The notes under the pieces: model-generated | Told to the model about the DNA's origin: nothing | The model's database searches: none | What the model saw: the letters and a program-made list of their open reading frames with translations, nothing else | NCBI GenBank assembly: GCA_964461295.1 | Contig: CAYWTX010000150.1 | Location: 1-5,671, forward strand | Direction of reading: 5' to 3' | Length of the DNA stretch: 5,671 bases | Source: CAYWTX01 sp964461295 | Lineage (GTDB): Bacteria; Planctomycetota; Phycisphaerae; SM23-33 | In this document: one piece after another, positions 1 through 5,671 of the stretch | Numbering within the stretch: the first letter of the stretch is position 1 | Layout of the letters: each line of letters opens with the position of its first letter | Position numbers and translations under genes: made by a program

Positions 1-1
1 G

Positions 2-145
2 CCCGACCAGGTCCGCAGGCTGTACGAACAGCGGGCCAAGAGCGTCTCGCCGGAGTACCGCGCGCAGGTCGAGGCGTACTTCCGCGCGATCAGCGAGCAG
101 TCCGTCCGCGAAGCGCCCGCGCCGACCACCCAGCCGGGGAAGTGA
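2..145 (+). CDS. C-terminal end of an unrecognised protein (5' truncated)
   Basis: An open frame enters from the left edge and stops at TGA 143-145, leaving 47 residues. The visible tail reads PDQVRRLYEQRAK, then VSPEYRAQVEAYFRAIS, and ends in a Pro/Thr-rich stretch (APAPTTQPGK). The middle part looks like an amphipathic helix. 'SPEYR..VEAYFRAIS' resembles the end of several planctomycete proteins in which a PPEYR..V..YF.. phrase closes a long polypeptide, but I cannot name the family. Codon use (G/C in nearly every third position) matches the other real genes in the window. The gene is followed by about 150 bp without a gene. A small GGAAG-CGGC-CTTCC hairpin (165-178) followed by a C/T-rich stretch might terminate it, but the stem is only 5 bp and there is no T run. 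No function is proposed. Confidence 0.6.
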   Translation, partial: PDQVRRLYEQRAKSVSPEYRAQVEAYFRAISEQSVREAPAPTTQPGK

Positions 146-185
146 GAGGTTGTGAAAGAACCGCGGAAGCGGCCTTCCTCCCCCT

Positions 186-214
186 TAGCCCCGCAGGGGC
201 GTCGAGGATCTAGC
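186..214. repeat. REP-like hairpin element, left copy
   Basis: A short palindromic unit: TAG, then GCCCC-GCA-GGGGC (188-200, 5-bp stem, 3-nt loop), then GTCG and AGGATCTA. The outline 'TAGCCCCG - hairpin - GGGG - AGGATnTA' recurs at 1253-1286 on the other side of the transposase remnant. This suggests two members of one dispersed intergenic repeat family. REP elements of this kind (short, GC-rich, palindromic, extragenic) are common in GC-rich genomes. Family membership here rests only on comparing the two copies in the window. Confidence 0.45.
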
Positions 215-1165
215 GTGAGTTTACTTGGATTGTAGAGGGGAAGCCAGATAAGTGACGGAACTGACTGGTGTTATGCGCCAGAGATGCGTAGCGCCTAAAT
301 GGCCAGCGGCAACTCCTTTCGGTCGGCCGGACGCTCCTGCTGGCGGCCATCGGGCAAACCTTGCACCCCACCAGCAAGCAAGGTTGGGCCGGTTGGGCGG
401 CCGGCACGACGGTGGGCAAGCTGTGGGGCTTCGACCCCGCCAAGATCACCAGCCAATTCTTCTGGGACCAGATAAACCGTCTGCCGGCGGACGAACTGGA
501 GGCTCTCCAGGCGGAACTGGCAGGGCGGGTGCGGCGGCAGATCGGCCTCTCCACCGACAGCCTGTTCTACGACGTGACCAACTTCTTCACGTTCATCGAT
601 TCCCGCAACCGTCGTTGCGACCTGCCCCAGCGGGGCAAGAACAAGCAGCCTCGCAACGACCTGACGACCTTCCCGGTGGCGTTGGAAGTCATCGCCCGGC
701 AGTGCCGCACGCTGGGAATTGAGCCGCGGCAGGTGACGCTGGCGGCCGACAAGGGCAACATCTCCAAGGCCAATTGGGAACTCCTGGATGCCTCGCGGAT
801 CGGGCACGTGGTGTCGCTGACGCCGGGACATTATCCGGATTGGGCGCATCGGCCGATCGAGGACTTCAACGAATGCGAAGTGCCGGATGTCGGGCCGATG
901 AAACTGCTGTGCGGCCAGGCGGTGATCGCCGGCCGCCAGCGGACGGTGATCGTGCTGGACAGCCCGACCCTTCGCGACGGGCAGATGCGAGGCCTGAGCC
1001 AGCAGCTCGGACCGGTGATGTCGGGGTTGGGCCGGCTTGGGCAGTCGCTGAAAGAAGCCACGCGTCGCAGACGCGAGGATGCGATTCGTCGTCAGATCTC
1101 GCGAATCCTGGCCCCCGTGCCGCAGGTCCGCCAGGTGCTGCGATTGATCATCCGCTGCCAAGGGA

Positions 1166-1243
1166 GGCCCGCCGGGCTTCCGCAATCGCGAAGGGAACTC
1201 CATGACTGCAAACGGTGTAGCTCGGGTGAAGGCCCGGCGGGCC
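1166..1243. repeat. Long GC-rich inverted repeat at the transposase break
   Basis: GGCCCGCCGGGC-TTC (1166-1180) pairs with GAA-G-GCCCGGCGGGCC (1228-1243). The stem has 12 continuous GC pairs, one bulged G at 1231 and 3 more pairs, around a 47-nt loop. It sits just past the point where transposase similarity ends (about 1150), so it could mark an inserted repeat element that disrupted the transposase or the junction of a deletion. It has no downstream T run and is not a typical intrinsic terminator. Confidence 0.5.
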
Positions 1244-1252
1244 GACATCGGA

Positions 1253-1286
1253 TAGCCCCGCCCGTGAGGGCGGGGAAAAGGATGTA
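1253..1286. repeat. REP-like hairpin element, right copy
   Basis: TAG is followed by CCCCGCCC-GTGA-GGGCGGGG (1256-1275), a perfect 8-bp GC stem with a GTGA (GNRA-type) loop, then AAAAGGATGTA. It shares the TAGCCCCG opening and the AGGATnTA close with the element at 186-214 but has a longer stem. A smaller hairpin, GGCCC-GTA-GGGCC, follows at 1303-1315. No protein is encoded here. The segment between 1150 and about 1470 is repeat-rich intergenic sequence. Confidence 0.5.
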
Positions 1287-1472
1287 CCCCCAACAGGACC
1301 AAGGCCCGTAGGGCCGGCACAGGGCCCGCCACATCAGTCAGTGGTTGATGGCGCGGACCTGCGGGTTTCATCCGGAGCAGGTTGCCTGCCTTCCCCTTGA
1401 TCGCCTGAAGGCGGCTCGGTAGGCGTTGCCATCGGCTTCTTGGGCTGCGCGCCGTTTCCTCCCCTTTTCTCC

Positions 1473-1501
1473 TTGCATTCTCCAAACAGACGCCATACGC
1501 T
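1473..1501 (+). promoter_or_regulatory. Weak candidate promoter for recA
   Basis: TTGCAT (1473-1478) and TACGCT (1496-1501) are separated by exactly 17 nt, the ideal spacing for a sigma-70-type promoter. Each hexamer matches consensus at only 3 of 6 positions, so the case rests mostly on spacing and position, about 35 nt ahead of the recA start. A pyrimidine-rich tract (about 1454-1473) lies just upstream. I saw no LexA-type dyad (CTGT-N8-ACAG or GAAC-N4-GTTC) between 1312 and 1535, so SOS control is not shown. Confidence 0.22.
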
Positions 1502-1523
1502 ACCCGCAACCAAGGCAAGAGCC

Positions 1524-1528
1524 AGGAG
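1524..1528 (+). promoter_or_regulatory. Ribosome binding site of recA
   Basis: AGGAG lies 7 nt before the ATG at 1536. It decides the start: the frame is open upstream to 1440, but no other candidate start, including the in-frame ATG at 1596 (MEPKREQ), has a comparable Shine-Dalgarno sequence. Confidence 0.7.
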
Positions 1529-1535
1529 ACAACAG

Positions 1536-2621
<1,086 letters not shown>

Positions 2622-2917
2622 ACGCGGCGGGTGTGAGACAGGGGCCCAACCATCGACGACGGTCCATCTGCCGGCGCCGACGCGCCGTCAAGACGGTGCG
2701 CATCCGGGGGGGTGAACGTCGCCCCTGACCTCGCGGGCCGCCCCGCTGACCCCGGACCTCATTGTTGGCCGCGCCACAGCGCCCGCCTGCGTGCGCTTCG
2801 CCGGCAAGAGCCGCCTGAAGGGCGCCCGAACACCCTCCTGCCGGAACGCGCTGGAACGTACAAGGAAGTTCCGGAAGCAATGAATGATCGGCGTTGCCGT
2901 ACGTCTGGAATCTCACC
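2622..2917. other. Gene-free interval after recA
   Basis: No coding region is supported in these 296 bases. The interval contains two GC-rich hairpins: an 8-bp stem with one G-T pair and a CAAG loop at 2681-2700, and GCGGG-CCGC-CCCGC at 2733-2746. Neither has a T run, so termination of recA is possible (perhaps factor-dependent) but not shown. Two overlapping ATGs at 2880 and 2884 open only out-of-frame peptides into the next gene and are not believed. Confidence 0.4.
2681..2700. terminator. Hairpin downstream of recA, possible transcription end
   Basis: CGCGCCGT-CAAG-ACGGTGCG folds into an 8-bp stem with one G-T wobble and a 4-nt loop, 60 bp after the recA stop. No U tract follows (the next bases are CATCCGGGGG). 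It is at best a non-canonical terminator or an mRNA 3'-end stabiliser. Confidence 0.25.
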
Positions 2918-3433
2918 ATGGACATCGCCCTTGCCGTCGCCGCCTACATCGTCCTGAGCCTTGCCGCCCTGGCCGGGCTGGTCCTGGCCTTCGTCGGTTT
3001 CCCCGGCACATGGGTCATCCTGGCCGGCTTCCTCCTCGGGAACCTGATCCACCCCGGACCAAACCACTACGGGGCATGGGCGGCGGTTGCGGGCCTGGCC
3101 TTGACGGCCGAGGCGGCCGAATGGGTGATGGGATACTTCGGCATGAGGAAGTTCGGCGTATCCCGGAAGAGCGCCTGGGGCGCCGTGGCCGGCAGCTTCG
3201 TGGGCGCCTTCGCGGGGGTGGCCTTTCCCGTTCCCGTCCTGGGTTCGCTCATCGGCGCGCTGGCGGGGGCATTCATCGGCGCCTTCCTCGTGGAAGTGGT
3301 GGTGTCCTCCGACACGGGGACGGCGGTCAAAAGCGGCCTGGGCGGACTCCTGGGCCGCTTGGCCGGGATATTCAGCAAGACCCTCTTCGCGGCCGCGATG
3401 GTCGTCGTTGCCTTCTACACACTGATGAACTGA
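2918..3433 (+). CDS. DUF456 family membrane protein with glycine zippers
   Basis: A 171-aa integral membrane protein of the DUF456 family, whose biochemical role is unknown. The first hydrophobic segment spans about residues 3-27 and ends in the family-typical GFPGTW (27-32). A second helix follows to about 44. A short loop (HPGPNHYG, 45-52) leads into a third segment and the AEWVMGYFGMRKFGVS phrase (67-82), the counterpart of the conserved 'D..G...G.K.FG.S' of the family. Three GxxxG runs follow: G88/92/96/100, G109/113/117/121 and G142/146/150. They allow tight helix packing. A final hydrophobic helix (156-170) ends the chain. The start is ATG 2918 with a weak GGA 8 nt upstream. TTG 2894 in the same frame would add 8 residues (MPYVWNLT) but has no better site. 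It stands alone between recA and uvrC with large gaps on both sides, so no functional link to repair can be claimed. Confidence 0.88.
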   Translation: MDIALAVAAYIVLSLAALAGLVLAFVGFPGTWVILAGFLLGNLIHPGPNHYGAWAAVAGLALTAEAAEWVMGYFGMRKFGVSRKSAWGAVAGSFVGAFAGVAFPVPVLGSLIGALAGAFIGAFLVEVVVSSDTGTAVKSGLGGLLGRLAGIFSKTLFAAAMVVVAFYTLMN

Positions 3434-3467
3434 AGGGAGATCGGGCAGCGACAAAGGGGATAAAAGC

Positions 3468-3485
3468 GATGAGAGGGATGAGAGG
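3468..3485. repeat. Tandem duplicate of a 9-mer
   Basis: GATGAGAGG occurs twice in direct tandem (3468-3476 and 3477-3485) in a purine-rich stretch 35 nt after the DUF456 stop. It is short enough to be chance or slippage; no function is seen. Confidence 0.4.
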
Positions 3486-3602
3486 ACTCAATCGAGAACA
3501 GAACAGACCGCCCTCGTCTCCCTGTCAAGTCCTGACTCCGGGTGGTCGCTCTTGTTCGCTGTGTACCCATCCGCTGGTGATTGACCCTTCGCTGCCCTCC
3601 AA

Positions 3603-3626
3603 GCCCCGGCCCCGCGTGGCCGGGGC
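3603..3626. terminator. Strong GC hairpin between the DUF456 gene and uvrC
   Basis: GCCCCGGCC (3603-3611) pairs perfectly with GGCCGGGGC (3618-3626) around a 6-nt loop. It is the most stable short hairpin in this interval. It lies 170 nt after the DUF456 stop and about 43 nt before the uvrC -35 candidate. No T run follows directly (the first is TTTT after about 25 nt), so it is an atypical terminator. It could equally be a REP-like extragenic palindrome. Confidence 0.35.
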
Positions 3627-3668
3627 ATCCCGGTCGTCGTCCTCGGTCATTTTGCCGACTCCCTCGGC

Positions 3669-3698
3669 TTGGGTCGCGCCTCCTGCCTCCGTTACAAT
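3669..3698 (+). promoter_or_regulatory. Candidate uvrC promoter giving a leaderless mRNA
   Basis: TTGGGT (3669-3674, 3/6 to consensus) and TACAAT (3693-3698, 5/6 to TATAAT) are 18 nt apart. The -10 box ends 7 nt before ATG 3706, so transcription would be expected to start at or beside that A. This fits the absence of any Shine-Dalgarno sequence before uvrC and matches the TAnnnT-plus-about-7-nt arrangement known for leaderless bacterial genes. It also argues against the in-frame ATG at 3697, which lies inside the -10 box. Confidence 0.5.
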
Positions 3699-3705
3699 GC
3701 CCCCG

Positions 3706-5118
3706 ATGGACAAACGTCCTTCCATCCTGGCCGAACTGCGCGGGAAGATCGCCAAGCTCCCAGCCGGCCCCGGCGTCTACCTCTTCAAGGACGACGCCGG
3801 CGTTGTCCTCTACGTCGGCAAGGCCAAGAGCCTCCGCAGCCGCGCCGCCAGCTATCTCCAGCCCTCGGCCGACCTGCTCGCTAGCCGCGGGTCCGAGATC
3901 CAGCGCATGATCCGCGACCTCGTCGCCGACCTCGACTACATCGAGTGCGACAGCGAGGTGGATGCCCTGCTCCGCGAAAGCCGCCTCATCAAGGACATCC
4001 AGCCGCGCTTCAACGCGATGCAGAAGGACGACAAGAGCTTCCCCTACCTGCAAGTCACCATCGGCGAGGACTTCCCCCGCGTCGAGATCACCCGCCAGCC
4101 GCAGCCCAAGGGCACCCGGCTGTTCGGACCGTTCATCTCGCCGACGGACCTCCGGGCGGCCCTGCCGCTGCTCCAGCGCGTGTTCAAGTTCCGCACCTGC
4201 AAGCTCGACCTCGACGCCGACGAGTACGGCAACCGGCGGTTCTTCCGACCGTGCATCCTCCACAACATCAGACAGTGCACCGCCCCGTGCGCCGCCAAGG
4301 TCACGGCCGAGCAATACTCCGAACAGATCCGCCACTTCCTGCGGTTCCTGGCCTCCAAAGGCAGCGAACTTCGCAAGGAGATCCAGGCCGAGATGAAGCA
4401 AGCCGCCGCCGACCTGCACTTCGAGAGGGCCGCCGAGCTGCGCGACGAACTGCACGCTCTGGAGGGCCTGCAGCGCCGCGGCCTGGCCGAGCAGCACGTC
4501 CAGCCCGAGGTGTTCTACGTCGACCCCGCCGAGGGGCTGGAGCGCCTCGCCGCCGTCCTGGGCCTGCCCGGCCCGCCGCGCACCATCGAGGGCGTTGACA
4601 TCGCCCACCTCGGCGGGCACGAGCAGTGCGGCTCGCTCGTGTGCTTCATCGACGGCAGGCCGTTCAAGGGCAGCTACCGCCGCTATCGCATCAGGACGCA
4701 CGAGAGCAACGACGACTTCGCATCCATCCGCGAGGTGGTGTGGCGACGGTACAAGTACGCCGGCATGGACCAGGAACTGTTCCCCGACATCATCCTCATC
4801 GACGGAGGCAAGGGGCAGCTCTCGGCCGCGTTCGGCGCGTTCGAAGGCCTGGTCTTCCGCCCGCCGGCGCTGCTCTCGCTGGCCAAGAAGGAAGAAGTCC
4901 TGTTCGTCCACGGGCGCGACGAGCCGATCAGGCTCCCCCGCAACGACCCAGCCCTCCGCCTGCTGCAATCGGTGCGCGACGAGGCCCACCGCTTCGCCCA
5001 GGCCTACCACCACATCCTCCGCCGCAAGGCCACGTTGGGGGATGCCCCGCCGTCGGAGAACCCGCCGCCCGACGGCGCGCCGGCGGAGGACCGCCAAATC
5101 GCCCCTTCCGAGGAGTAG
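3706..5118 (+). CDS. uvrC: Compact UvrC, excinuclease ABC subunit C, lacking the C-terminal helix-hairpin-helix domain
   Basis: UvrC makes the 3' and then the 5' cut around a DNA lesion after recruitment by UvrB in nucleotide excision repair. The GIY-YIG domain (about 17-105) starts PAGPGVYLFKDD and has Tyr25, LYVGKAKSL with Tyr36 and Lys39, Arg46, Glu91 and Asn103 at the positions of the known 3'-incision residues. Four cysteines C165, C183, C191 and C195 match the [4Fe-4S] ligands of E. coli UvrC. The UVR (UvrB-contact) motif is at about 223-258 (LHFERAAELRDELHALEGL). The RNase H-like 5'-incision domain has the full triad: Asp298 in GVDIAHLGG, Asp366 in LIDGGKGQL and His428 in RDEAHRFA. The product is 470 aa against about 600 for typical UvrC. 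About 120 residues normally found between the UVR motif and the nuclease domain are missing, as is the terminal (HhH)2 module; the chain ends in a Pro/Glu/Asp-rich tail (445-470). No frameshift is seen, so this looks like a native compact form, as I recall from planctomycetes. ATG 3706 is chosen from the promoter position; ATG 3697 would add MPP. Confidence 0.95.
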   Translation: MDKRPSILAELRGKIAKLPAGPGVYLFKDDAGVVLYVGKAKSLRSRAASYLQPSADLLASRGSEIQRMIRDLVADLDYIECDSEVDALLRESRLIKDIQPRFNAMQKDDKSFPYLQVTIGEDFPRVEITRQPQPKGTRLFGPFISPTDLRAALPLLQRVFKFRTCKLDLDADEYGNRRFFRPCILHNIRQCTAPCAAKVTAEQYSEQIRHFLRFLASKGSELRKEIQAEMKQAAADLHFERAAELRDELHALEGLQRRGLAEQHVQPEVFYVDPAEGLERLAAVLGLPGPPRTIEGVDIAHLGGHEQCGSLVCFIDGRPFKGSYRRYRIRTHESNDDFASIREVVWRRYKYAGMDQELFPDIILIDGGKGQLSAAFGAFEGLVFRPPALLSLAKKEEVLFVHGRDEPIRLPRNDPALRLLQSVRDEAHRFAQAYHHILRRKATLGDAPPSENPPPDGAPAEDRQIAPSEE

Positions 5119-5352
5119 TTCGGTGCTTCCCCCGCCTGCGGCCCGCAAGACCGTTCCGCGAGCGGATGCCGTTCGCCCTCTTGGCTGGCCTGCTCGCGCC
5201 TCACCCTCTCGCGTGGCAACGCCCAAACAGGCCCGGCCATTTCGCGCCGACCCGCTCCCGGTTCGTCTCCCGCTTTCCCTCGATCGCGATACCTTCGGCG
5301 AATCGATGGGTTTGAGACCCAGATGCCTCCGTCCGCAACCTCAGTCAGGCCC
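5119..5352. other. Intergenic region between uvrC and the PHP-domain gene
   Basis: These 234 bases contain no supported gene or recognisable terminator. Oddly, the frame shared by uvrC and the downstream gene has no stop codon anywhere here after the uvrC TAG (5116-5118). That is probably just an effect of high GC. The only structured element seen is the imperfect inverted repeat at 5280-5306. Confidence 0.4.
5280..5306. repeat. Imperfect inverted repeat upstream of the PHP-domain gene
   Basis: TCGATCGC (5280-5287) can pair with GCGAATCGA (5298-5306) with one bulged A, around a loop that contains CCTTCG. A second small dyad, TGGGT-TTGAG-ACCCA, follows at 5307-5321. Both lie just ahead of the candidate starts at 5323 and 5353 and could be an operator or a leader structure. 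Neither is long enough to exclude chance. Confidence 0.25.
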
Positions 5353-5671
5353 ATGTCGCGTCGCACGCTGCTGGCCGGCGCCGCCGGGGCGCTGTCCTGG
5401 GCGCTGCTTGCCCGCGACGCGACGGCCGGCAAGGACTCTCCCCCCATGAACGACAAGCTGGACTTCGCCCTGGTTGACCTGCACGTGCACCTCGACAACA
5501 GCAGCATCGACGCGGTGCTTCCCCTGGCCAGGCAGCGCGGCGTGAAGTTCGGCATCGTCGAGCACGCCGGCACGAAGGCCAATAAGTACCCCGTCGTCCT
5601 GAGCAACGACGAGGAATTGAAGGCCTACGTCAAGATGCTCGACGGCAAGGGCGTCTACAAGGGCGTCCAGG
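5353..5671 (+). CDS. Tat-exported PHP-domain (metal-dependent phosphoesterase-like) protein, 3' truncated
   Basis: The first 106 residues of a protein that runs off the right edge. It opens with a Tat-type signal: MSRRTLLAGAAGALSWALLA has the twin Arg followed by a hydrophobic core, and cleavage is plausible after ATA (residues 23-25). Export in folded form across the inner membrane is therefore likely. The mature part begins with FALVDLHVHLDNSS (38-51), the HxH metal-binding motif of the PHP superfamily with His44 and His46. About 24 residues later comes FGIVEHAG (66-73), matching the second PHP motif (usually ITDH or ITEH), with Glu70 and His71 as likely ligands. PHP enzymes are typically metal-dependent phosphoesterases; an amidohydrolase-like relative cannot be excluded from this fragment. 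The substrate is unknown. The start is ambiguous: ATG 5323 in the same frame would add MPPSATSVRP ahead of the twin-Arg motif, and neither start has a strong Shine-Dalgarno sequence. Confidence 0.75.
   Translation, partial: MSRRTLLAGAAGALSWALLARDATAGKDSPPMNDKLDFALVDLHVHLDNSSIDAVLPLARQRGVKFGIVEHAGTKANKYPVVLSNDEELKAYVKMLDGKGVYKGVQ

Larger units (their letters stand above)
301..1311 (+). pseudogene. IS1634/IS4-type DDE transposase remnant (truncated at both ends, internally deleted)
   Basis: The reading frame encodes a transposase of the DDE type that resembles the IS1634-like branch of the IS4 superfamily. Recognisable family sequence starts near 301 (GQRQLLSVGRTLLLAAIGQT). The nearest upstream in-frame stop is TAG 289-291, and no ATG precedes; TTG at 361 is the first conventional start, so the true N-terminus is lost. 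The first catalytic Asp lies in LFYDVTNFFTFID (codon 571-573), followed by the family block CDLPQRGKNKQPRNDL. The second Asp lies in LAADKGN (codon 748-750). Only 59 codons separate the two Asps, about 30 fewer than I expect, because RNDL runs straight into TTFPVALEV near 661-669. That implies an in-frame internal deletion. Homology stops near 1150 (VRQVLRL). The rest of the frame to TAG 1309 is repeat-derived nonsense, and the third catalytic residue (Glu) with the C-terminal half is absent. The protein cannot be an active transposase. The surviving frame has no internal stop, so decay was by deletion and not by point mutation. The exact IS family is uncertain. Confidence 0.75.
3434..3705. 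other. Intergenic region between the DUF456 gene and uvrC
   Basis: These 272 bases hold no supported gene. From left to right there are a purine-rich start, a tandem 9-mer (3468-3485), a strong GC hairpin (3603-3626) and the uvrC promoter candidate (3669-3698). The frame of uvrC is open leftward through the whole interval, but the encoded peptide has no UvrC similarity before MPPMDK, so it is not part of the gene. Confidence 0.5.

Noticed and set aside
1256..1279. The 8-bp GC hairpin followed by AAAA as an intrinsic terminator.
   Set aside because: A run of A is on the wrong strand for + transcripts, and for - transcripts the T run precedes the stem instead of following it. The REP-like interpretation fits better.
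2853..2872. GGAAC...GTTCC dyad before the DUF456 gene as a Gram-positive-type SOS box.
   Set aside because: The half sites are 10 nt apart instead of the 4 nt required (GAAC-N4-GTTC), and a chance 5-bp dyad is common.
2884..3696. N-terminal extension of uvrC back to ATG 2884.
   Set aside because: The added residues are the out-of-frame reading of the DUF456 gene plus intergenic sequence, Arg/Gly/Pro-rich, with no UvrC similarity before residue 1 of the 3706 start.
3415..5226. A 603-codon minus-strand open frame across uvrC.
   Set aside because: It is exactly antisense to uvrC, is low in complexity (Glu/Val/Leu/Ala-rich) and reflects third-position GC bias. uvrC is unambiguous by its catalytic motifs.
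5119..5352. Fusion of uvrC with the PHP gene, because no stop codon follows the uvrC TAG in the shared frame.
   Set aside because: A single TAG separates them, but the interval encodes an Arg/Pro/Ser-rich peptide with no HhH-like sequence, and a Tat signal starts the next gene. An open frame over 234 bp is not unusual at this GC content.

Overview
This is a GC-rich chromosomal window from a bacterium that is most likely a planctomycete (PVC group), possibly Phycisphaerae-like. That placement is an inference. It rests on the very compact UvrC with a short segment between its UVR motif and nuclease domain, on Tat-exported enzymes, on GC-rich intergenic hairpins, and on the generally sparse Shine-Dalgarno signals. 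No rRNA, tRNA or CRISPR array is visible.

Layout, all genes on the + strand: (1) the last 47 codons of an unrecognised protein (2-145). (2) A decayed insertion-sequence region (about 186-1345). It holds a DDE transposase remnant that has lost its N-terminus, about 30 internal residues and its whole C-terminal part including the catalytic Glu. Related REP-like hairpins stand on both sides, and a large GC-rich inverted repeat lies just past the break. (3) recA (1536-2621), complete, with a good ribosome binding site. (4) About 300 bp without a gene. (5) A DUF456 glycine-zipper membrane protein (2918-3433). (6) An intergenic stretch with a strong 9-bp hairpin and a promoter that appears to start uvrC transcription at or next to its ATG. 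(7) uvrC (3706-5118), 470 aa, with both nuclease centres and the four Fe-S cysteines but without the C-terminal helix-hairpin-helix module. (8) The start of a Tat-exported PHP-domain protein that runs off the window (5353-5671).

Together, recA (homologous recombination and SOS co-protease) and uvrC (dual incision in nucleotide excision repair) form a loose DNA-repair neighbourhood. The gaps of 270-300 bp and the separate promoter signal before uvrC suggest independent transcription units, not one operon. I see no LexA box of either the CTGT-N8-ACAG or GAAC-N4-GTTC type.

The most interesting points are the compact UvrC architecture, its probable leaderless mRNA, and the paired REP-like hairpins around the dead transposase. 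I found no convincing new multi-gene system.
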